Shown here: positions 1 through 9,552 of the stretch, one piece after another
Position numbering within the stretch: the first letter of the stretch is position 1
Layout of the letters: the number at the start of each line of letters is the position of its first letter
DNA from: Salaquimonas sp.
Lineage (GTDB): Bacteria > Pseudomonadota > Alphaproteobacteria > Rhizobiales > Rhizobiaceae
Reading direction: 5' to 3'
Assembly: GCA_022340185.1 (NCBI GenBank)
Contig: JAJDOK010000045.1
Coordinates: 1 to 64,000 of the forward strand
DNA: 64,000 nt
Notes under the pieces: generated by a model
The model's database searches: none
What the model was told of the DNA's origin: nothing
Seen by the model: the letters and a program-made list of their open reading frames with translations, nothing else
Made by a program: the position numbers and the translations under genes

Positions 1-3000
1 ACCCGAAGATGCGGTAGCCCGCCCGCCGCGCAGCCTCGTCTTCGTCGACGCCTTTTGCGACGAATACCGACTTCTCTTCCCGCATCCGCGCCGCGACGGG
101 GGTCTCGCGCGCCCCTTCCTCCAGCGCGCCAACGGCCCTGACCGCCGTGTCGAACAGCTCGATCTGCGCCGGGAAGGCATCGCGGAAGAAGCCGGAAATG
201 CGCAAGGTGACATCGACACGCGGCCGGCCGAGTTCCGCCAGCGTCACGATCTCGTAGCCGGTGACGCGCCGCGAGGCATGTTCCCAGACCGGCTTCACCC
301 CGATCAGCGCCAGCGCCTGGGCGATGTCGTCGCCGCCGGTGCGCATGTTCGAAGTGCCCCACACAGACAGGCCGAACGAAGAAGGCCATTCGCCATGGTC
401 CTGGCGGTAGCGCGTGATCAGCAATTCGGCCGACTTCTTCCCCAGTTCCCAGGCTGTCGGCGTCGGCACGGCGCGGGAATCGACCGAATAGAAATTGCGC
501 CCCGTCGGCAGCACGTCGCAGCGCCCCCGCGTCGGCGCGCCGGATGGGCCCGGCCTGACGAAACGCCCGTCGAGCCCGGCAAGCAGCGCCCCGATCTCGG
601 CCTGGCCGCAGGCATCGAGCGCAGGCAGGACATGGTTGTTCACATTGTCGAGTACATTTCGCGTTTCTTCCCATTCGCGGCGGCATTCCGCTTCACCCGT
701 CACCAGTTTCGCCGCCAGCAACTCGATCCGCTCAACTGTGTCGCCCGCCATACGCCAGGGATCGCCGGAGACTTCCGCCAGCGCATCCGGCCCAGGCCCG
801 GTCCACGCCGCGGCCATGTCGCAATCGAGAGGATCGAATGCCAGCGCCATATCCCGCGCAATCGCCCGGTGCAGGCTCATGCCGTCGTTGCCCGGCACAC
901 GCACCAGCGCCACCGCCAGATCGGTGCGCAAGCGCCCTTCCGGCGAACGCCCGAAGACATGCAGCCCGTCGCGGATCTGCATCTCCTTCAATTCGCACAG
1001 ATAGGCGTCGAGCTTGTTGAGCTTCTCGTCCTCGCCATCATCGGGCGCGATGCCGGCGTCATGGTCGAGACCGATATCGGTAACGAGATCGAGAATGCGT
1101 TTCGACAGCAGTTTCAGCCGGCGCGGATCGTGGCCCGACGCTTCGTAATATTCATCGACCAGCGCCTCCAAGTCACGTAGCGGCCCATAGCTTTCGGCCC
1201 GCGTCAGCGGCGGGGTGAGATGGTCGACGATGACGGCGGAAGTGCGCCGCTTCGCCTGGCTGCCCTCGCCGGGATCGTTGACAATGAAGGGGTAGAGGTT
1301 CGGCACCGGCCCGAGCGCGGCTTCCGGATAACACGCAGCCGACAGCGCCAGCGCCTTGCCCGGCAGCCATTCCAGATTGCCGTGCTTGCCCATGTGGACC
1401 ACCGCATGCGCGCCAAAGGAAAAGCGCAGCCAGGCATGGAAGGCGAGATAGCCATGCGGCGGCACGAGGTCCGGCGAATGATAGCTCTCCTTCGGATCGA
1501 TGTTGTAGCCGCGCGCCGGCTGGATGCCGACAGCCACGTGGCCGAAGCGCGCGACCGGCAGCGCGAAACTGTCCGTTCCGGCATCGAAGAACGGATCGGC
1601 CTCCGGCGCACCCCAGCGTTCAGCGATTGCCGATTGAATCACATTGGGAAGCGATTCCAGGAACGCCCTGTAATGATTGAGCGAAAGCGTTTCGCGGATC
1701 TCGCGCCCATCTCTGGCCGCATTGGTAGGCCCGGCCATCAGGTGCCGCATCAGGGCGTCGCTGTTCGGCGGAAATTCACCTGTCTGGTAACCGGCTTCCC
1801 GCATCGCTTCGAGCACGCGGACCGTGCCGGCCGGCGTGTCGAGTCCGACGCCATTGCCGAGCCGCCCGTCACGGTTCGGGTAATTGGCGAGCACCAGTCC
1901 GATGCGCCTTTCGCCAACTTGCGTGGCGCGCAATCTCGCCCAGTTCGCTACCAGGTCGGCGACGAAAGCGACCCGGTCCGGCGCTGCCTTGTGCGTGACG
2001 ATATTGGCCTGCACCGCCTCGTCATAGGTGCCTGCATGCTTGAAGGCGATGGTGCGCGAGAGCACCCGGCCATCGACTTCCGGCAGGGCGACGTTCATGG
2101 CGAGATCACGCGACGACAGGCCCTGGCTTGAATTCTCCCACACCTCGAGCGACCCGCCGGCCAGCACCGCCTGCAGCACCACCGCGCCGGTCTCGTCCAG
2201 CACCGTGCCTTTGTACCCGCCCGCCGGCGACGAAACCGCGAAGCCGGTCAGGTTGATCGCCACTGCAGGCGGATGCTCGGAGAAAAAGCCGCGGACCGTC
2301 TCCACCGAAACAGCATCCTTCAGGCTGGAGACGAAGACCGGCAGCGCGTTCAGCCCGCGCTGCCGCAACGCCTTGACCAGCGCCTCGACCGGCTCCAGCC
2401 CGCCCGACTGCACCAGTGCACGATAGAAGCAGACGGCAATGATGGGCGCATCGGCCAGCCATACCCGCTCCACCGCTTCAAGAGAGCAGATGCCCAACCC
2501 CGGATACCACAGGCCGGACTTGAGCAGGGGCGCGGCTTCTGCCGATGCTTCGCCCTCACCCAGCAGGTGTCGGCAGTAGAGCAGGAAATTGCGCGCATTG
2601 CCCGGCCCGCCCTCGGCGAGATAGGCGTGCAGACGCCGGCAATCCTCAGCCTCGATGGTGCAAAACCGGTCGAGCCCCGGATCGGGCTTGTCGTCGCCCG
2701 GCAGCACGGCAAGGCTGATCTCCTTCTCGCGCGCCAGCGCGTAAATCATCTCAAGGCCGTAGGGCCAGTAGCTCTCGCCGCCCAGCACCCGCACCACCAC
2801 CAGCTTCGAACCGGCGACCGTCTTCTCGGCATAGAGATCGACCGACATCGGATGGACAAGTTGCATCAGACTGGCGAGCCGCAGATCCGGCGCGTCGGCA
2901 CCCAGATCGCGCCTTGCAGCGGCGAGGCTGGCAAGCTCGGTATCGGCCGCCGACAGCACAACGACATCGCCCGGCCGCTGAGCGAGATCGATCGCCTCGT

Positions 3001-3043
3001 TGCCCTCGTTGATCGTTCCCTTCTGTGCCGCGAGCAGGTGCAT
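1..3043 (-). CDS. cobN: Cobaltochelatase large subunit CobN (C-terminus beyond the window edge)
   Basis: Large subunit of the aerobic, ATP-dependent cobaltochelatase, which inserts cobalt into hydrogenobyrinic acid a,c-diamide together with CobS and CobT in the cytoplasm. About 1014 codons are inside the window and the frame is still open at base 1, so the gene is cut by the window; family members are about 1250-1300 residues. The reverse-strand frame starts MHLLAAQKGTINEG at an ATG only five bases after the cobW stop. Family-like stretches such as VHMGKHGNLEWLPGK (magnesium-chelatase BchH/CobN type) and NPRDP-style substitutes around GYNIDPKESYH are visible. It is the last visible gene of the cbtB-cbtA-cobP-cobW-cobN run, so expression probably follows the upstream B12 riboswitch. 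Identification is firm; only the 3' end is unseen. Confidence 0.95.
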   Translation of the reverse strand, partial: MHLLAAQKGTINEGNEAIDLAQRPGDVVVLSAADTELASLAAARRDLGADAPDLRLASLMQLVHPMSVDLYAEKTVAGSKLVVVRVLGGESYWPYGLEMIYALAREKEISLAVLPGDDKPDPGLDRFCTIEAEDCRRLHAYLAEGGPGNARNFLLYCRHLLGEGEASAEAAPLLKSGLWYPGLGICSLEAVERVWLADAPIIAVCFYRALVQSGGLEPVEALVKALRQRGLNALPVFVSSLKDAVSVETVRGFFSEHPPAVAINLTGFAVSSPAGGYKGTVLDETGAVVLQAVLAGGSLEVWENSSQGLSSRDLAMNVALPEVDGRVLSRTIAFKHAGTYDEAVQANIVTHKAAPDRVAFVADLVANWARLRATQVGERRIGLVLANYPNRDGRLGNGVGLDTPAGTVRVLEAMREAGYQTGEFPPNSDALMRHLMAGPTNAARDGREIRETLSLNHYRAFLESLPNVIQSAIAERWGAPEADPFFDAGTDSFALPVARFGHVAVGIQPARGYNIDPKESYHSPDLVPPHGYLAFHAWLRFSFGAHAVVHMGKHGNLEWLPGKALALSAACYPEAALGPVPNLYPFIVNDPGEGSQAKRRTSAVIVDHLTPPLTRAESYGPLRDLEALVDEYYEASGHDPRRLKLLSKRILDLVTDIGLDHDAGIAPDDGEDEKLNKLDAYLCELKEMQIRDGLHVFGRSPEGRLRTDLAVALVRVPGNDGMSLHRAIARDMALAFDPLDCDMAAAWTGPGPDALAEVSGDPWRMAGDTVERIELLAAKLVTGEAECRREWEETRNVLDNVNNHVLPALDACGQAEIGALLAGLDGRFVRPGPSGAPTRGRCDVLPTGRNFYSVDSRAVPTPTAWELGKKSAELLITRYRQDHGEWPSSFGLSVWGTSNMRTGGDDIAQALALIGVKPVWEHASRRVTGYEIVTLAELGRPRVDVTLRISGFFRDAFPAQIELFDTAVRAVGALEEGARETPVAARMREEKSVFVAKGVDEDEAARRAGYRIFG

Positions 3044-3048
3044 GTCGG

Positions 3049-4107
3049 TTAGGTGAGTACCGCCGCCAGTTCATTTTCGATCGCCGCCTTGTCGAGGCCG
3101 GCGAGGCCGATGACGACAAGCTGGCTGCCGCGCGCTTCGCCCTCGCGCCACTCGCGGTCGAAATAGGTGTCGATACGGTTGCCCACCGCCTGCACCAGCA
3201 GGCGCATCGGCTTGTTCGTCACCTCGACGAAGCCTTTGAGCCGCAGCACGTCATGCTTCTCGATGATCGGTTTCAGTTTCGCGGCAACCGCCTTTGCATC
3301 GGCCACCGCGCCGGCGCCGACGACGAAGCTGTCGAATTCGTCGTGGGCGTGCCCTTCTCCGTTCTCGTGCTCCATCTCGTGGTGCGACTTGCGGTTGGCG
3401 ATCTCGGTTTCCGTCGCGCTGTCGAGGCCGAGCAGCACGTCGGCGGGCAGCGAGCCGTTCGCCGCCCGCACCAGCTTGACCGCCCGCGCGACATGGCCGG
3501 CAACATCGCGTTCCATCGCTTCGAGCGCCGCTTCGTCCACCAGATCGGACTTGTTCAGCACGATCATGTCGGCCGAGATCAACTGATCCTCGAACAGTTC
3601 CTCCAGCGGATTGTCATGGTCGAGAGAAGTGTCCTCGGCCCGTTGCGCGGCGACCTTGTCCTCGTCGTCGGCAAAGCGCCCGGCGGCAACCGCATGGGCG
3701 TCGACCACCGTCACCACACCGTCGACGGTCACCCGCTCGCGGATCTGCGGCCAGTTGAAGGCGGCGACCAGCGGCTGCGGCAGCGCCAGGCCGGAAGTCT
3801 CGATCACGATATGGTCTATCCTGCGGTCGCGCTCGAGCAGCTTCTGCATGGTCGGTACGAAATCGTCGGCCACCGTGCAGCAGATGCAGCCATTGGTCAG
3901 CTCCACGATATCGTCTTCTGAGCACGTCTCCTCGCCACAGCCCTTCAGCACTTCGCCGTCGACACCCATGTCGCCGAACTCGTTGATGATGAGCGCAATA
4001 CGCCGCCCGTTGGCGGTCGCCAGCAGATTGCGGATCAGCGTCGTCTTGCCGGCCCCGAGAAAGCCGGTGATGACGGTTGCCGGGATTTTCGTGGTTTCTG
4101 TGGTCAT
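3049..4107 (-). CDS. cobW: CobW, COG0523 GTPase/metallochaperone
   Basis: G3E-family P-loop GTPase of the COG0523 group, thought to deliver cobalt to the cobaltochelatase. The 352-residue protein has a Walker A GFLGAGKTT at residues 15-23, the metal-binding CxCC signature (NGCICCTV) near residues 74-77, and a His/Glu-rich stretch (HHEMEHENGEGHAHDEFD) around residue 240 that could bind metal. The C-terminal CobW_C region follows. It sits between cobP and cobN, five bases ahead of cobN, which supports a cobalt rather than zinc role for this widely spread family. That assignment is from context; the GTPase fold and metal motifs are seen directly. Confidence 0.93.
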   Translation of the reverse strand: MTTETTKIPATVITGFLGAGKTTLIRNLLATANGRRIALIINEFGDMGVDGEVLKGCGEETCSEDDIVELTNGCICCTVADDFVPTMQKLLERDRRIDHIVIETSGLALPQPLVAAFNWPQIRERVTVDGVVTVVDAHAVAAGRFADDEDKVAAQRAEDTSLDHDNPLEELFEDQLISADMIVLNKSDLVDEAALEAMERDVAGHVARAVKLVRAANGSLPADVLLGLDSATETEIANRKSHHEMEHENGEGHAHDEFDSFVVGAGAVADAKAVAAKLKPIIEKHDVLRLKGFVEVTNKPMRLLVQAVGNRIDTYFDREWREGEARGSQLVVIGLAGLDKAAIENELAAVLT

Positions 4108-4136
4108 CGCTCAAACTTCTTTCATCACAGATGTCT

Positions 4137-4670
4137 TCACCCGCCCGATTTCAGCACCAGCGGCAGACCTGCCGCGATGAAATAGACGGTTGTGGCAGCC
4201 GCCGCGACTGCCTGGTTCAGATGCCCGGCATGGTCGCGATAGGCGCGCGCCATCGCGTTGTCCGGCACGATGCCCAGCCCCACTTCGTTGGAGACCAGCA
4301 CGACGGGCGCTTTCGCCGATAACAGGACCGCGACAAGCCTTGCCGTCTCCGCCTCGATGTCCGCATCACGCATCATCAAATTCGATACCCACAGCGTCAG
4401 GCAGTCGACGAGCAGCACCCGGCCTTCGCCATCCTCTTGTTGGATCGCACCGGCAAGGTCGAATGGCGCCTCGACATTCGCCCAGCGCGAATTCCGCCTT
4501 GCCTGATGCGAGACGATGCGCGCAGCCATTTCATCGTCGAGCGACTGGCCGGTCGCGATATAGACCGGGGCAAGCCCGCTACCCTCGGCAAGCGTTTCGG
4601 CGAAGTGGCTCTTGCCGGAGCGCGCACCGCCCAGAACCAGGATCACGCCCGCTGAGAGTTGGTGGGTCAA
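4137..4670 (-). CDS. cobP: Bifunctional adenosylcobinamide kinase / adenosylcobinamide-phosphate guanylyltransferase
   Basis: CobP/CobU phosphorylates adenosylcobinamide and then attaches GMP, late steps of nucleotide loop assembly. The P-loop GGARSGKSH lies near the N-terminus, followed by the family stretches PVYIATGQ, HQARR, DCLTLWVSNL and VSNEVGLGIVPDN, and the C-terminus ends as usual for the family. Chosen start is a TTG whose last two bases overlap the TGA stop of cbtA (TTGA arrangement), giving 177 residues, the normal size and a translationally coupled junction. A GTG at 4646 (VILVLGGARSGKS) is the alternative and would give 169 residues. Member of the riboswitch-led operon. Confidence 0.93.
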   Translation of the reverse strand: MTHQLSAGVILVLGGARSGKSHFAETLAEGSGLAPVYIATGQSLDDEMAARIVSHQARRNSRWANVEAPFDLAGAIQQEDGEGRVLLVDCLTLWVSNLMMRDADIEAETARLVAVLLSAKAPVVLVSNEVGLGIVPDNAMARAYRDHAGHLNQAVAAAATTVYFIAAGLPLVLKSGG

Positions 4671-5404
4671 GCTGCAGCTTCCAGGTGAGCGGCCTCGCTG
4701 CGCATGACGCGGTCGAGTACGAAACCGAGCAGACCGCCGAGGAACAGCCAGTAGACGAAGCCGGTCGCGATCGAGGCGATGGCGAATTCCACCGCCAGAT
4801 TGGCCGGCACCAGCGCTTCGTGTTCGGCGGGCTGCGGCGCACCGTAGAGATGCGGCGCGGCAATCAGCGCCAGCGCTGCAACGATCCACAAGGCCTGCCG
4901 GCGGAAGGCCAGAATGCCAAGCCCTGCGCCGGTCGCCAGCACGGTCGCCAGCCACCAGGTCTGCCGCGCGGTCAAATCGGCCGCAGCCGTGCCGGGCAAT
5001 TCGGGCGGCAGGCCGAGACCCGGCGCCAGAACGAAAACGATGAAGCCGGCAAGTCCCCAGGCAAGGCCGCTCGTCAGAGTCACCGTCCGGCCGGTGACAA
5101 GGATCACGGCGGTGATGACCAGCGCGAAGCCGGCGCCGACGACGATATTGGCCATCAGCGTGAAGAAGGTGCGCTCCCAGCCGTCTGCCGGCGCCCACGC
5201 GCCGCCTTCGTCCGTTTCGGCAACTTCCGTGCCTGCCGTCGTGCCATGATCATGTCCACCGGCATGGTGATCATGGCCGCCACCGTTCTCATAGGTTTCA
5301 GCTTGCAGGATGAGCGGCGTCACCCTGACCGATTGCGCGGCTGTAGCGAATACGCCAGCGGCCACGCCTGCCAGAACGGCAGCGAGCAATACCCGGATGA
5401 GCAT
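4667..5404 (-). CDS. cbtA: CbtA family cobalt transporter subunit
   Basis: Predicted inner-membrane cobalt importer subunit of 245 residues. Several hydrophobic helices are visible, and after the first helix a His-rich loop (GGGHDHHAGGHDHG) near residue 42 faces outward or inward as a probable metal-binding segment. CbtA is a predicted cobalt transporter of proteobacteria, recognised by comparative genomics because it is paired with CbtB behind B12 riboswitches; that is exactly the arrangement here. It begins nine bases after the cbtB stop and its stop overlaps the cobP start. Biochemical proof of transport for the family is limited, so function is by family and context. Confidence 0.9.
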   Translation of the reverse strand: MLIRVLLAAVLAGVAAGVFATAAQSVRVTPLILQAETYENGGGHDHHAGGHDHGTTAGTEVAETDEGGAWAPADGWERTFFTLMANIVVGAGFALVITAVILVTGRTVTLTSGLAWGLAGFIVFVLAPGLGLPPELPGTAAADLTARQTWWLATVLATGAGLGILAFRRQALWIVAALALIAAPHLYGAPQPAEHEALVPANLAVEFAIASIATGFVYWLFLGGLLGFVLDRVMRSEAAHLEAAA

Positions 5405-5413
5405 GACGCTGTC

Positions 5414-5614
5414 TCAGTGACAGGGCGTGGCGATCGCGTGACGTGTGTCATGCGCCGCGTTGTGCAGCGTCATCGATTGGGAAAACGCAGCTGTGTAGAT
5501 GAAAAAGACGCCGAGCACGGCGGCAAAGACAGCCGTGGTGATCCGCTTCGTGCCATCCAGCTGGATGACGGCGATTTTCTGTTCTGCGAGCAAGGCAACC
5601 TCCGTGATGCTCAT
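5414..5614 (-). CDS. cbtB: CbtB family small cobalt transporter subunit
   Basis: Short protein of 66 residues with one transmembrane helix (about residues 26-45) and the typical C-terminal histidine-rich tail, HNAAHDTRHAIATPCH, which is the family's likely metal-binding motif. It starts at the ATG reading MSITEVALLAEQ; an in-frame ATG at 5635 (MSGHHALM) would add seven residues and also contains histidines. The longer frame running upstream overlaps the riboswitch and is not coding. It is the first gene after the B12 riboswitch and heads the cobalt uptake/cobalamin operon. Confidence 0.88.
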   Translation of the reverse strand: MSITEVALLAEQKIAVIQLDGTKRITTAVFAAVLGVFFIYTAAFSQSMTLHNAAHDTRHAIATPCH

Positions 5615-5647
5615 GAGTGCATGGTGGCCGCTCATACGGCCCGCATC

Positions 5648-5885
5648 CGGCAGGTCTCCTGGCTCACGGCTCTCGAGCGTTTCGTCGCCAAGCCAGGCTC
5701 GGCAACAAGGTCTTCGGTGGCGTTCCCCTTCCCGGCGGACCTCTCGACCGCCAGTGGCAATGGAACGCCGCCTCGCCGCAATACAGTCGCGGGGTCGGCC
5801 AGGTTCGGGACCCCCGGCTTGGGTCGGCCCGTCCTGTTCCCTTTTGATCCCAGGGTCTTTCGACCGTGCGGGAACCAAATGCAAC
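5648..5885 (-). promoter_or_regulatory. Cobalamin (AdoCbl) riboswitch
   Basis: Read on the minus strand, this leader has the conserved cobalamin aptamer blocks in order: TTGGTTCCCGCACGG at the 5' side, AAAAGGGAAC, a CCCCGCGACTGTA-like block (ACCCCGCGACTGTATTG), the B12 box GCCACTGG at 5751-5758, GGGAAGGGG, and the closing GAGCCAGGAGACCTGCC near 5652-5668. It ends about 35 bases before the cbtB start, so ligand binding probably occludes initiation or terminates transcription. The operon it precedes is for cobalt uptake and cobalamin synthesis, the expected target. Confidence 0.95.
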
Positions 5886-5952
5886 GCGATCATATCGGTT
5901 AAGATCGTTTCCGGTCAATCGGGATGCGCTGTTGTATGTCGTAATATCCCGT

Positions 5953-7431
5953 TCAGCCGATATCCACCGCCGCCGCAAGCAACCCGTCGACATCGAGATG
6001 GGTTTCGATATGGGCTGCAAGCTCGTCGAGCGCGGCCTCGACACGGGCGCGATGGCTGTCCGTCCCGGCCTCGCCGCCAAGTCTTTCGATCAGCTGCGCA
6101 CGCCAGGCATCAGTCGAAAACAGCCCGTGCAGGTAGCAGCCGCGCACCTTGCCGTCGGTGGAGACCGCCCCGTCCGGACGCCCGTCAATCAGCACGAAGG
6201 GCCGCGCGCAATCCGGCCCCGAGGTTTGGCCCATATGGATTTCGTAGCCCTCGAGCGGTATGCCGTCTTCGGCGAGCACCGCAGAAGAATTGCGCACGGT
6301 CTTCGCCCCTTCGAGTACGGTTTCGATGTCTAGCAGGCCAACGCCCTCGACCTCTCCAGCCGGTCCTTCGACGCCGCCCGGATCGGCAATTTCACGCCCC
6401 AGCATCTGGTAGCCGCCGCATAGCCCGATTACCATGCCGCCGCGCGCGACATGGCGGCGAAGATCGTCTTCCCATTGATTCGCGCGGAACTCGGCGAGGT
6501 CGGCGATGGTCGATTTCGAACCGGGCAGTACGACAAGCGCGGCATCGTCCGGCAACCTTTCGCCGGAACGGACATAAACCAGTTCCACGTTCGGTTCGCC
6601 CTCCAGCGGATCGAGATCGTCGAAATTGGCGATCCTGCCCATCACCGGCACGGCGATTTTCACCGCGCCTGCGCCCGGTCGCCCCAGTCTTTCCAGCGCC
6701 ACCGAATCCTCCGCCGGCAGCCGGCGCACGGCATCGAGCCAGGGCAGCACGCCGAAGGAACGCCAGCCGGTAATCCTTGTGATCGCTTCCAGCCCGTCAT
6801 CGAACAGGCTGGCGTCGCCGCGGAACTTGTTGATCAGATAGCCGGCGACCATGGCGCGGTCTTCTCCCGGCAGAATCGCGTGTGTACCGACCAGCGAGGC
6901 GATCACCCCGCCACGGTCGATATCGCCGACAAGCACGACCGGCACACCAGCCTTGGTGGCGAAACCCATATTGGCGATGTCACCGCTGCGCAGATTGATC
7001 TCGGCCGGCGATCCCGCTCCCTCGACCAGCACCAGATCGGCCCTTGCCGCAAGCCTTGAGAAACTCGCCATAACCGATTCGAGCAATTGCGGTTTCAGCG
7101 CCTGATAATCGCGCGCCTTGGCCGTCGTCATCGCCTTGCCTTGGACAACCACCTGGCTGCCGTTCTCGGCCTGCGGTTTCAGCAGTACCGGATTCATGTC
7201 GACCGACGGCACGGCGCCGGCGGCCAGCGCCTGCAGCCATTGCGCACGGCCGATCTCGCCGCCACGGCCTTCGCTGTCCGGATCGGCGACCGCGGCATTG
7301 TTCGACATGTTCTGCGGCTTGAACGGCAGGACGCGGATGCCGCGTCGCCGCGCCGCCCGGCATAGCCCGGCGACGAGCACCGTCTTGCCGACATCCGAGC
7401 CGGTTCCCTGAAACATGAGCGCGCGTGTCAT
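5953..7431 (-). CDS. cobQ: Adenosylcobyric acid synthase (glutamine-hydrolysing)
   Basis: CobQ amidates four carboxylates of adenosylcobyrinic acid a,c-diamide using glutamine and ATP. The 492-residue protein has an N-terminal dethiobiotin-synthetase-like domain with P-loop GTGSDVGKT (9-17) and the family block KPQNMSNN, then [12 protein letters not shown], and a C-terminal class I glutamine amidotransferase-like domain with the nucleophile Cys338 in [10 protein letters not shown] and a later GCYLHGLF histidine. Start is the ATG of MTRALMFQG, preceded by AGGGTTCC; a longer in-frame extension upstream has no family similarity. It is monocistronic as far as seen and runs toward the riboswitch leader, with no second riboswitch upstream. 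Confidence 0.95.
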   Translation of the reverse strand: MTRALMFQGTGSDVGKTVLVAGLCRAARRRGIRVLPFKPQNMSNNAAVADPDSEGRGGEIGRAQWLQALAAGAVPSVDMNPVLLKPQAENGSQVVVQGKAMTTAKARDYQALKPQLLESVMASFSRLAARADLVLVEGAGSPAEINLRSGDIANMGFATKAGVPVVLVGDIDRGGVIASLVGTHAILPGEDRAMVAGYLINKFRGDASLFDDGLEAITRITGWRSFGVLPWLDAVRRLPAEDSVALERLGRPGAGAVKIAVPVMGRIANFDDLDPLEGEPNVELVYVRSGERLPDDAALVVLPGSKSTIADLAEFRANQWEDDLRRHVARGGMVIGLCGGYQMLGREIADPGGVEGPAGEVEGVGLLDIETVLEGAKTVRNSSAVLAEDGIPLEGYEIHMGQTSGPDCARPFVLIDGRPDGAVSTDGKVRGCYLHGLFSTDAWRAQLIERLGGEAGTDSHRARVEAALDELAAHIETHLDVDGLLAAAVDIG

Positions 7432-7499
7432 TGGAACCCTCTTATCGCCCGCCATGCGAGCCGGCAACGCAGGGCGCGCCGCGAACCGGCGCAATCCGG

Positions 7500-7519
7500 T
7501 CACATGCCCGGTCATGTGA
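7500..7519. promoter_or_regulatory. Inverted repeat in the cobQ-btaA divergent promoter region
   Basis: Perfect seven-base arms TCACATG and CATGTGA around a six-base spacer, in the 184-base space between the divergent cobQ and btaA starts. The half-site is followed by another CACATGA at 7525-7531. It could be a regulator site for either gene. No regulator gene is adjacent, so only its symmetry and position support the call. Confidence 0.4.
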
Positions 7520-7531
7520 GCAGGCACATGA

Positions 7532-7549
7532 CAGTCATCAAACTGATAC
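7532..7549 (+). promoter_or_regulatory. Candidate Pho box upstream of btaA
   Basis: CAGTCAT-CAAA-CTGATAC has the layout of a PhoB site (two seven-base direct repeats, four-base spacer; consensus CTGTCAT-N4-CTGTCAT). The first repeat matches 6 of 7 and the second more weakly. It lies 67 bases before btaA. BtaAB synthesis under phosphate limitation is PhoB-controlled in Sinorhizobium meliloti, which makes the weak match more credible. Confidence 0.45.
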
Positions 7550-7615
7550 CTGCCGCGCCTAACAGGGCAAGAACCCGTGCGCGAATCATTTCTTACCGCG
7601 CAGACGGAGATCGCC

Positions 7616-8872
7616 ATGCCGAACGACGACAATTCCGCCATGAACCCCGTCCGCACCGCCAACAGACTTGCGAAAGCCGTTCACCGCAACAAGAGCATGA
7701 GTGGCGACGGCGCGCTGGAGCGGCTGTTTACCTGGGCATTCAAGGGCCTGGTCTACCCGCAGATCTGGGAAGATCCGGTCGTCGACATGGAGGCGCTCAA
7801 CATCCGTCCCGGCAACCACATCGTCGCTATCGCCTCGGGCGGATGCAATGTCATGTCCTATCTGACCGCCGATCCCGGCGCGATCACCGCCGTCGATCTC
7901 AACCGCGCCCATGTCGCGCTGAACCGGCTGAAGCTTGCCGCCGCCGTCAACCTGCCAAGTTACGATACCTTCTACCGTTTCTTCGGCCGAGCCGACGAAA
8001 AGGCCAATCTCGCCGCCTATGAGCGCTTCATCCAGCCGCATCTCGACGCCGAAAGCCGTGCCTATTGGGAGCATCGCGGCTTGACGGGCAAACGCCGCAT
8101 CGCGCTGTTCTCTCGCGATCTCTACCATCACGGCCTGCTTGGCTGGTTCATCGGCGTCGGCCATCGCGTCGCCCGTCTCTACGGCATCGACCCGCGCGAC
8201 ATGCTGAAGGCCCGCACGCTGGAGGAGCAGCGCAGTTTCTTCGATACCGCCCTGGCGCCACTGTTCGAAAAGCGCATGGTCCGCTGGGCAACCTCGAAAA
8301 AGGCCTCGCTGTTCGGCCTCGGCATTCCGCCGGCGCAATACGAGGCGCTGGCCGGCGGCGGCGACATGTCGGCGGTGCTGCGCGAGCGGCTGGAGAGACT
8401 GGCTTGCGGCTTTCCGCTGACCGACAATTACTTCGCCTGGCAGGCCTTCGGCCGCTCCTACCGCAGGGATGAGGAAGGCGACGAATCCGGTCCCTTGCCG
8501 CCCTATCTCCAGGCCCGCCATTTCGACGACATCGCCGAACGCGCCGGCCGCGTCGAGGTGCTCAACCGCTCCGTCACCGAATATCTCGACGGCGAAGCCG
8601 AAGCGAGCAAGGATTGTTATGTTCTGCTCGACGCGCAGGACTGGATGAACGACCGCCAATTGAACGAATTGTGGTTCGCCATCACCCGCACCGCGGCACC
8701 CGGCGCGCGCGTCATCTTCCGCACCGCCGCCAAACCCGATTTGCTGCCCGGCCGTGTTGCCGACGAAACTCTCGACCGCTGGACCTATTGCGAGGAAGAA
8801 AGCCGAAAAGCGACGCTCGCCGACCGTTCCTCGATCTATGGCGGGTTCCATCTCTACCGGTTGAAACAATGA
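7616..8872 (+). CDS. btaA: BtaA, S-adenosylmethionine:diacylglycerol 3-amino-3-carboxypropyltransferase
   Basis: First enzyme of betaine lipid (DGTS) synthesis: it moves the 3-amino-3-carboxypropyl group of SAM to diacylglycerol, giving diacylglyceryl-homoserine. The 418-residue DUF3419-type protein shows the SAM-binding region [15 protein letters not shown] near residue 65 and conserved [11 protein letters not shown] before it; the C-terminal part has DAQDWM and [13 protein letters not shown]. Start is the ATG of MPNDDNSAM with CGGAGA eight bases upstream; the upstream GTG at 7577 lacks a clear ribosome binding site. The stop overlaps the btaB start as ATGA, so the two are translationally coupled. 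The pair replaces phospholipids when phosphate is scarce. Confidence 0.93.
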   Translation: MPNDDNSAMNPVRTANRLAKAVHRNKSMSGDGALERLFTWAFKGLVYPQIWEDPVVDMEALNIRPGNHIVAIASGGCNVMSYLTADPGAITAVDLNRAHVALNRLKLAAAVNLPSYDTFYRFFGRADEKANLAAYERFIQPHLDAESRAYWEHRGLTGKRRIALFSRDLYHHGLLGWFIGVGHRVARLYGIDPRDMLKARTLEEQRSFFDTALAPLFEKRMVRWATSKKASLFGLGIPPAQYEALAGGGDMSAVLRERLERLACGFPLTDNYFAWQAFGRSYRRDEEGDESGPLPPYLQARHFDDIAERAGRVEVLNRSVTEYLDGEAEASKDCYVLLDAQDWMNDRQLNELWFAITRTAAPGARVIFRTAAKPDLLPGRVADETLDRWTYCEEESRKATLADRSSIYGGFHLYRLKQ

Positions 8873-9552
8873 GCGAAACCAGCCTGCCAGGTGCCGGCAC
8901 GCCATCCAACCTGATGGACGAGATCTATCGCCATCAGCGCTTCATCTACGATCTGACCCGCAAATATTACCTGCTCGGCCGCGACCGGCTGATCGAGGAA
9001 CTGCAGGTGCCGGACAATGAACCGGGAAGCGCCACCGTGCTGGAACTGGGCTGCGGCACCGGACGAAACCTGATCCTCGCCGCGAGACGCTATCCCCATG
9101 CCCGCCTGTTCGGCATCGATCTTTCCGAAGAGATGCTAAAGACGGCGCGTACCAATATCGAACGTTCCGGCATGTCGGACCGCATCCGCCTTGCCCAAGG
9201 TGACGCATCCCTGTTCAACGCCGCTTCGCTGTTCGGCGAGACCGGCTTCGGCCGCGTGTTTTTCTCCTACGCGCTTTCAATGATCCCGCCATGGCGCAAG
9301 GCGCTGGAGACAAGCCTCGATATCGTCACGCCCGGCGGCAGCCTGCACGTCGTCGATTTCGGTGCTCAGGAAAAATTGCCGGACTGGTTCGGCGATTTGC
9401 TGCGTGTCTGGCTGGCGAAGTTCCATGTGGCGCCGCGCCGCGATCTCGAAGCGGTCATGGCCAATCTGGCGTCGGCCCATGGCGGCGAATTGGCGTTTCG
9501 CGCGCTCTATCGCGACTACGCGCAGCTCGCCTCGATTCGCATTCCTGGATAG
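8869..9552 (+). CDS. btaB: BtaB, diacylglyceryl-homoserine N-methyltransferase
   Basis: Class I SAM-dependent methyltransferase of 227 residues that adds the three N-methyl groups to finish DGTS. Motif I VLELGCGTGRN is at residues 57-67, followed by GIDLSEEML and an acidic QGDA loop. The start is set by the ATGA overlap with btaA. It ends immediately against the stop codon of the convergent YggT-like gene with no base between them, a very tight convergent junction. Confidence 0.93.
   Translation: MSETSLPGAGTPSNLMDEIYRHQRFIYDLTRKYYLLGRDRLIEELQVPDNEPGSATVLELGCGTGRNLILAARRYPHARLFGIDLSEEMLKTARTNIERSGMSDRIRLAQGDASLFNAASLFGETGFGRVFFSYALSMIPPWRKALETSLDIVTPGGSLHVVDFGAQEKLPDWFGDLLRVWLAKFHVAPRRDLEAVMANLASAHGGELAFRALYRDYAQLASIRIPG

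Noticed and set aside
4190-6773. Long plus-strand frames over cobP, cbtA and the riboswitch
   Set aside because: They read through the conserved riboswitch and opposite to recognised genes; the composition is Arg-rich noise.
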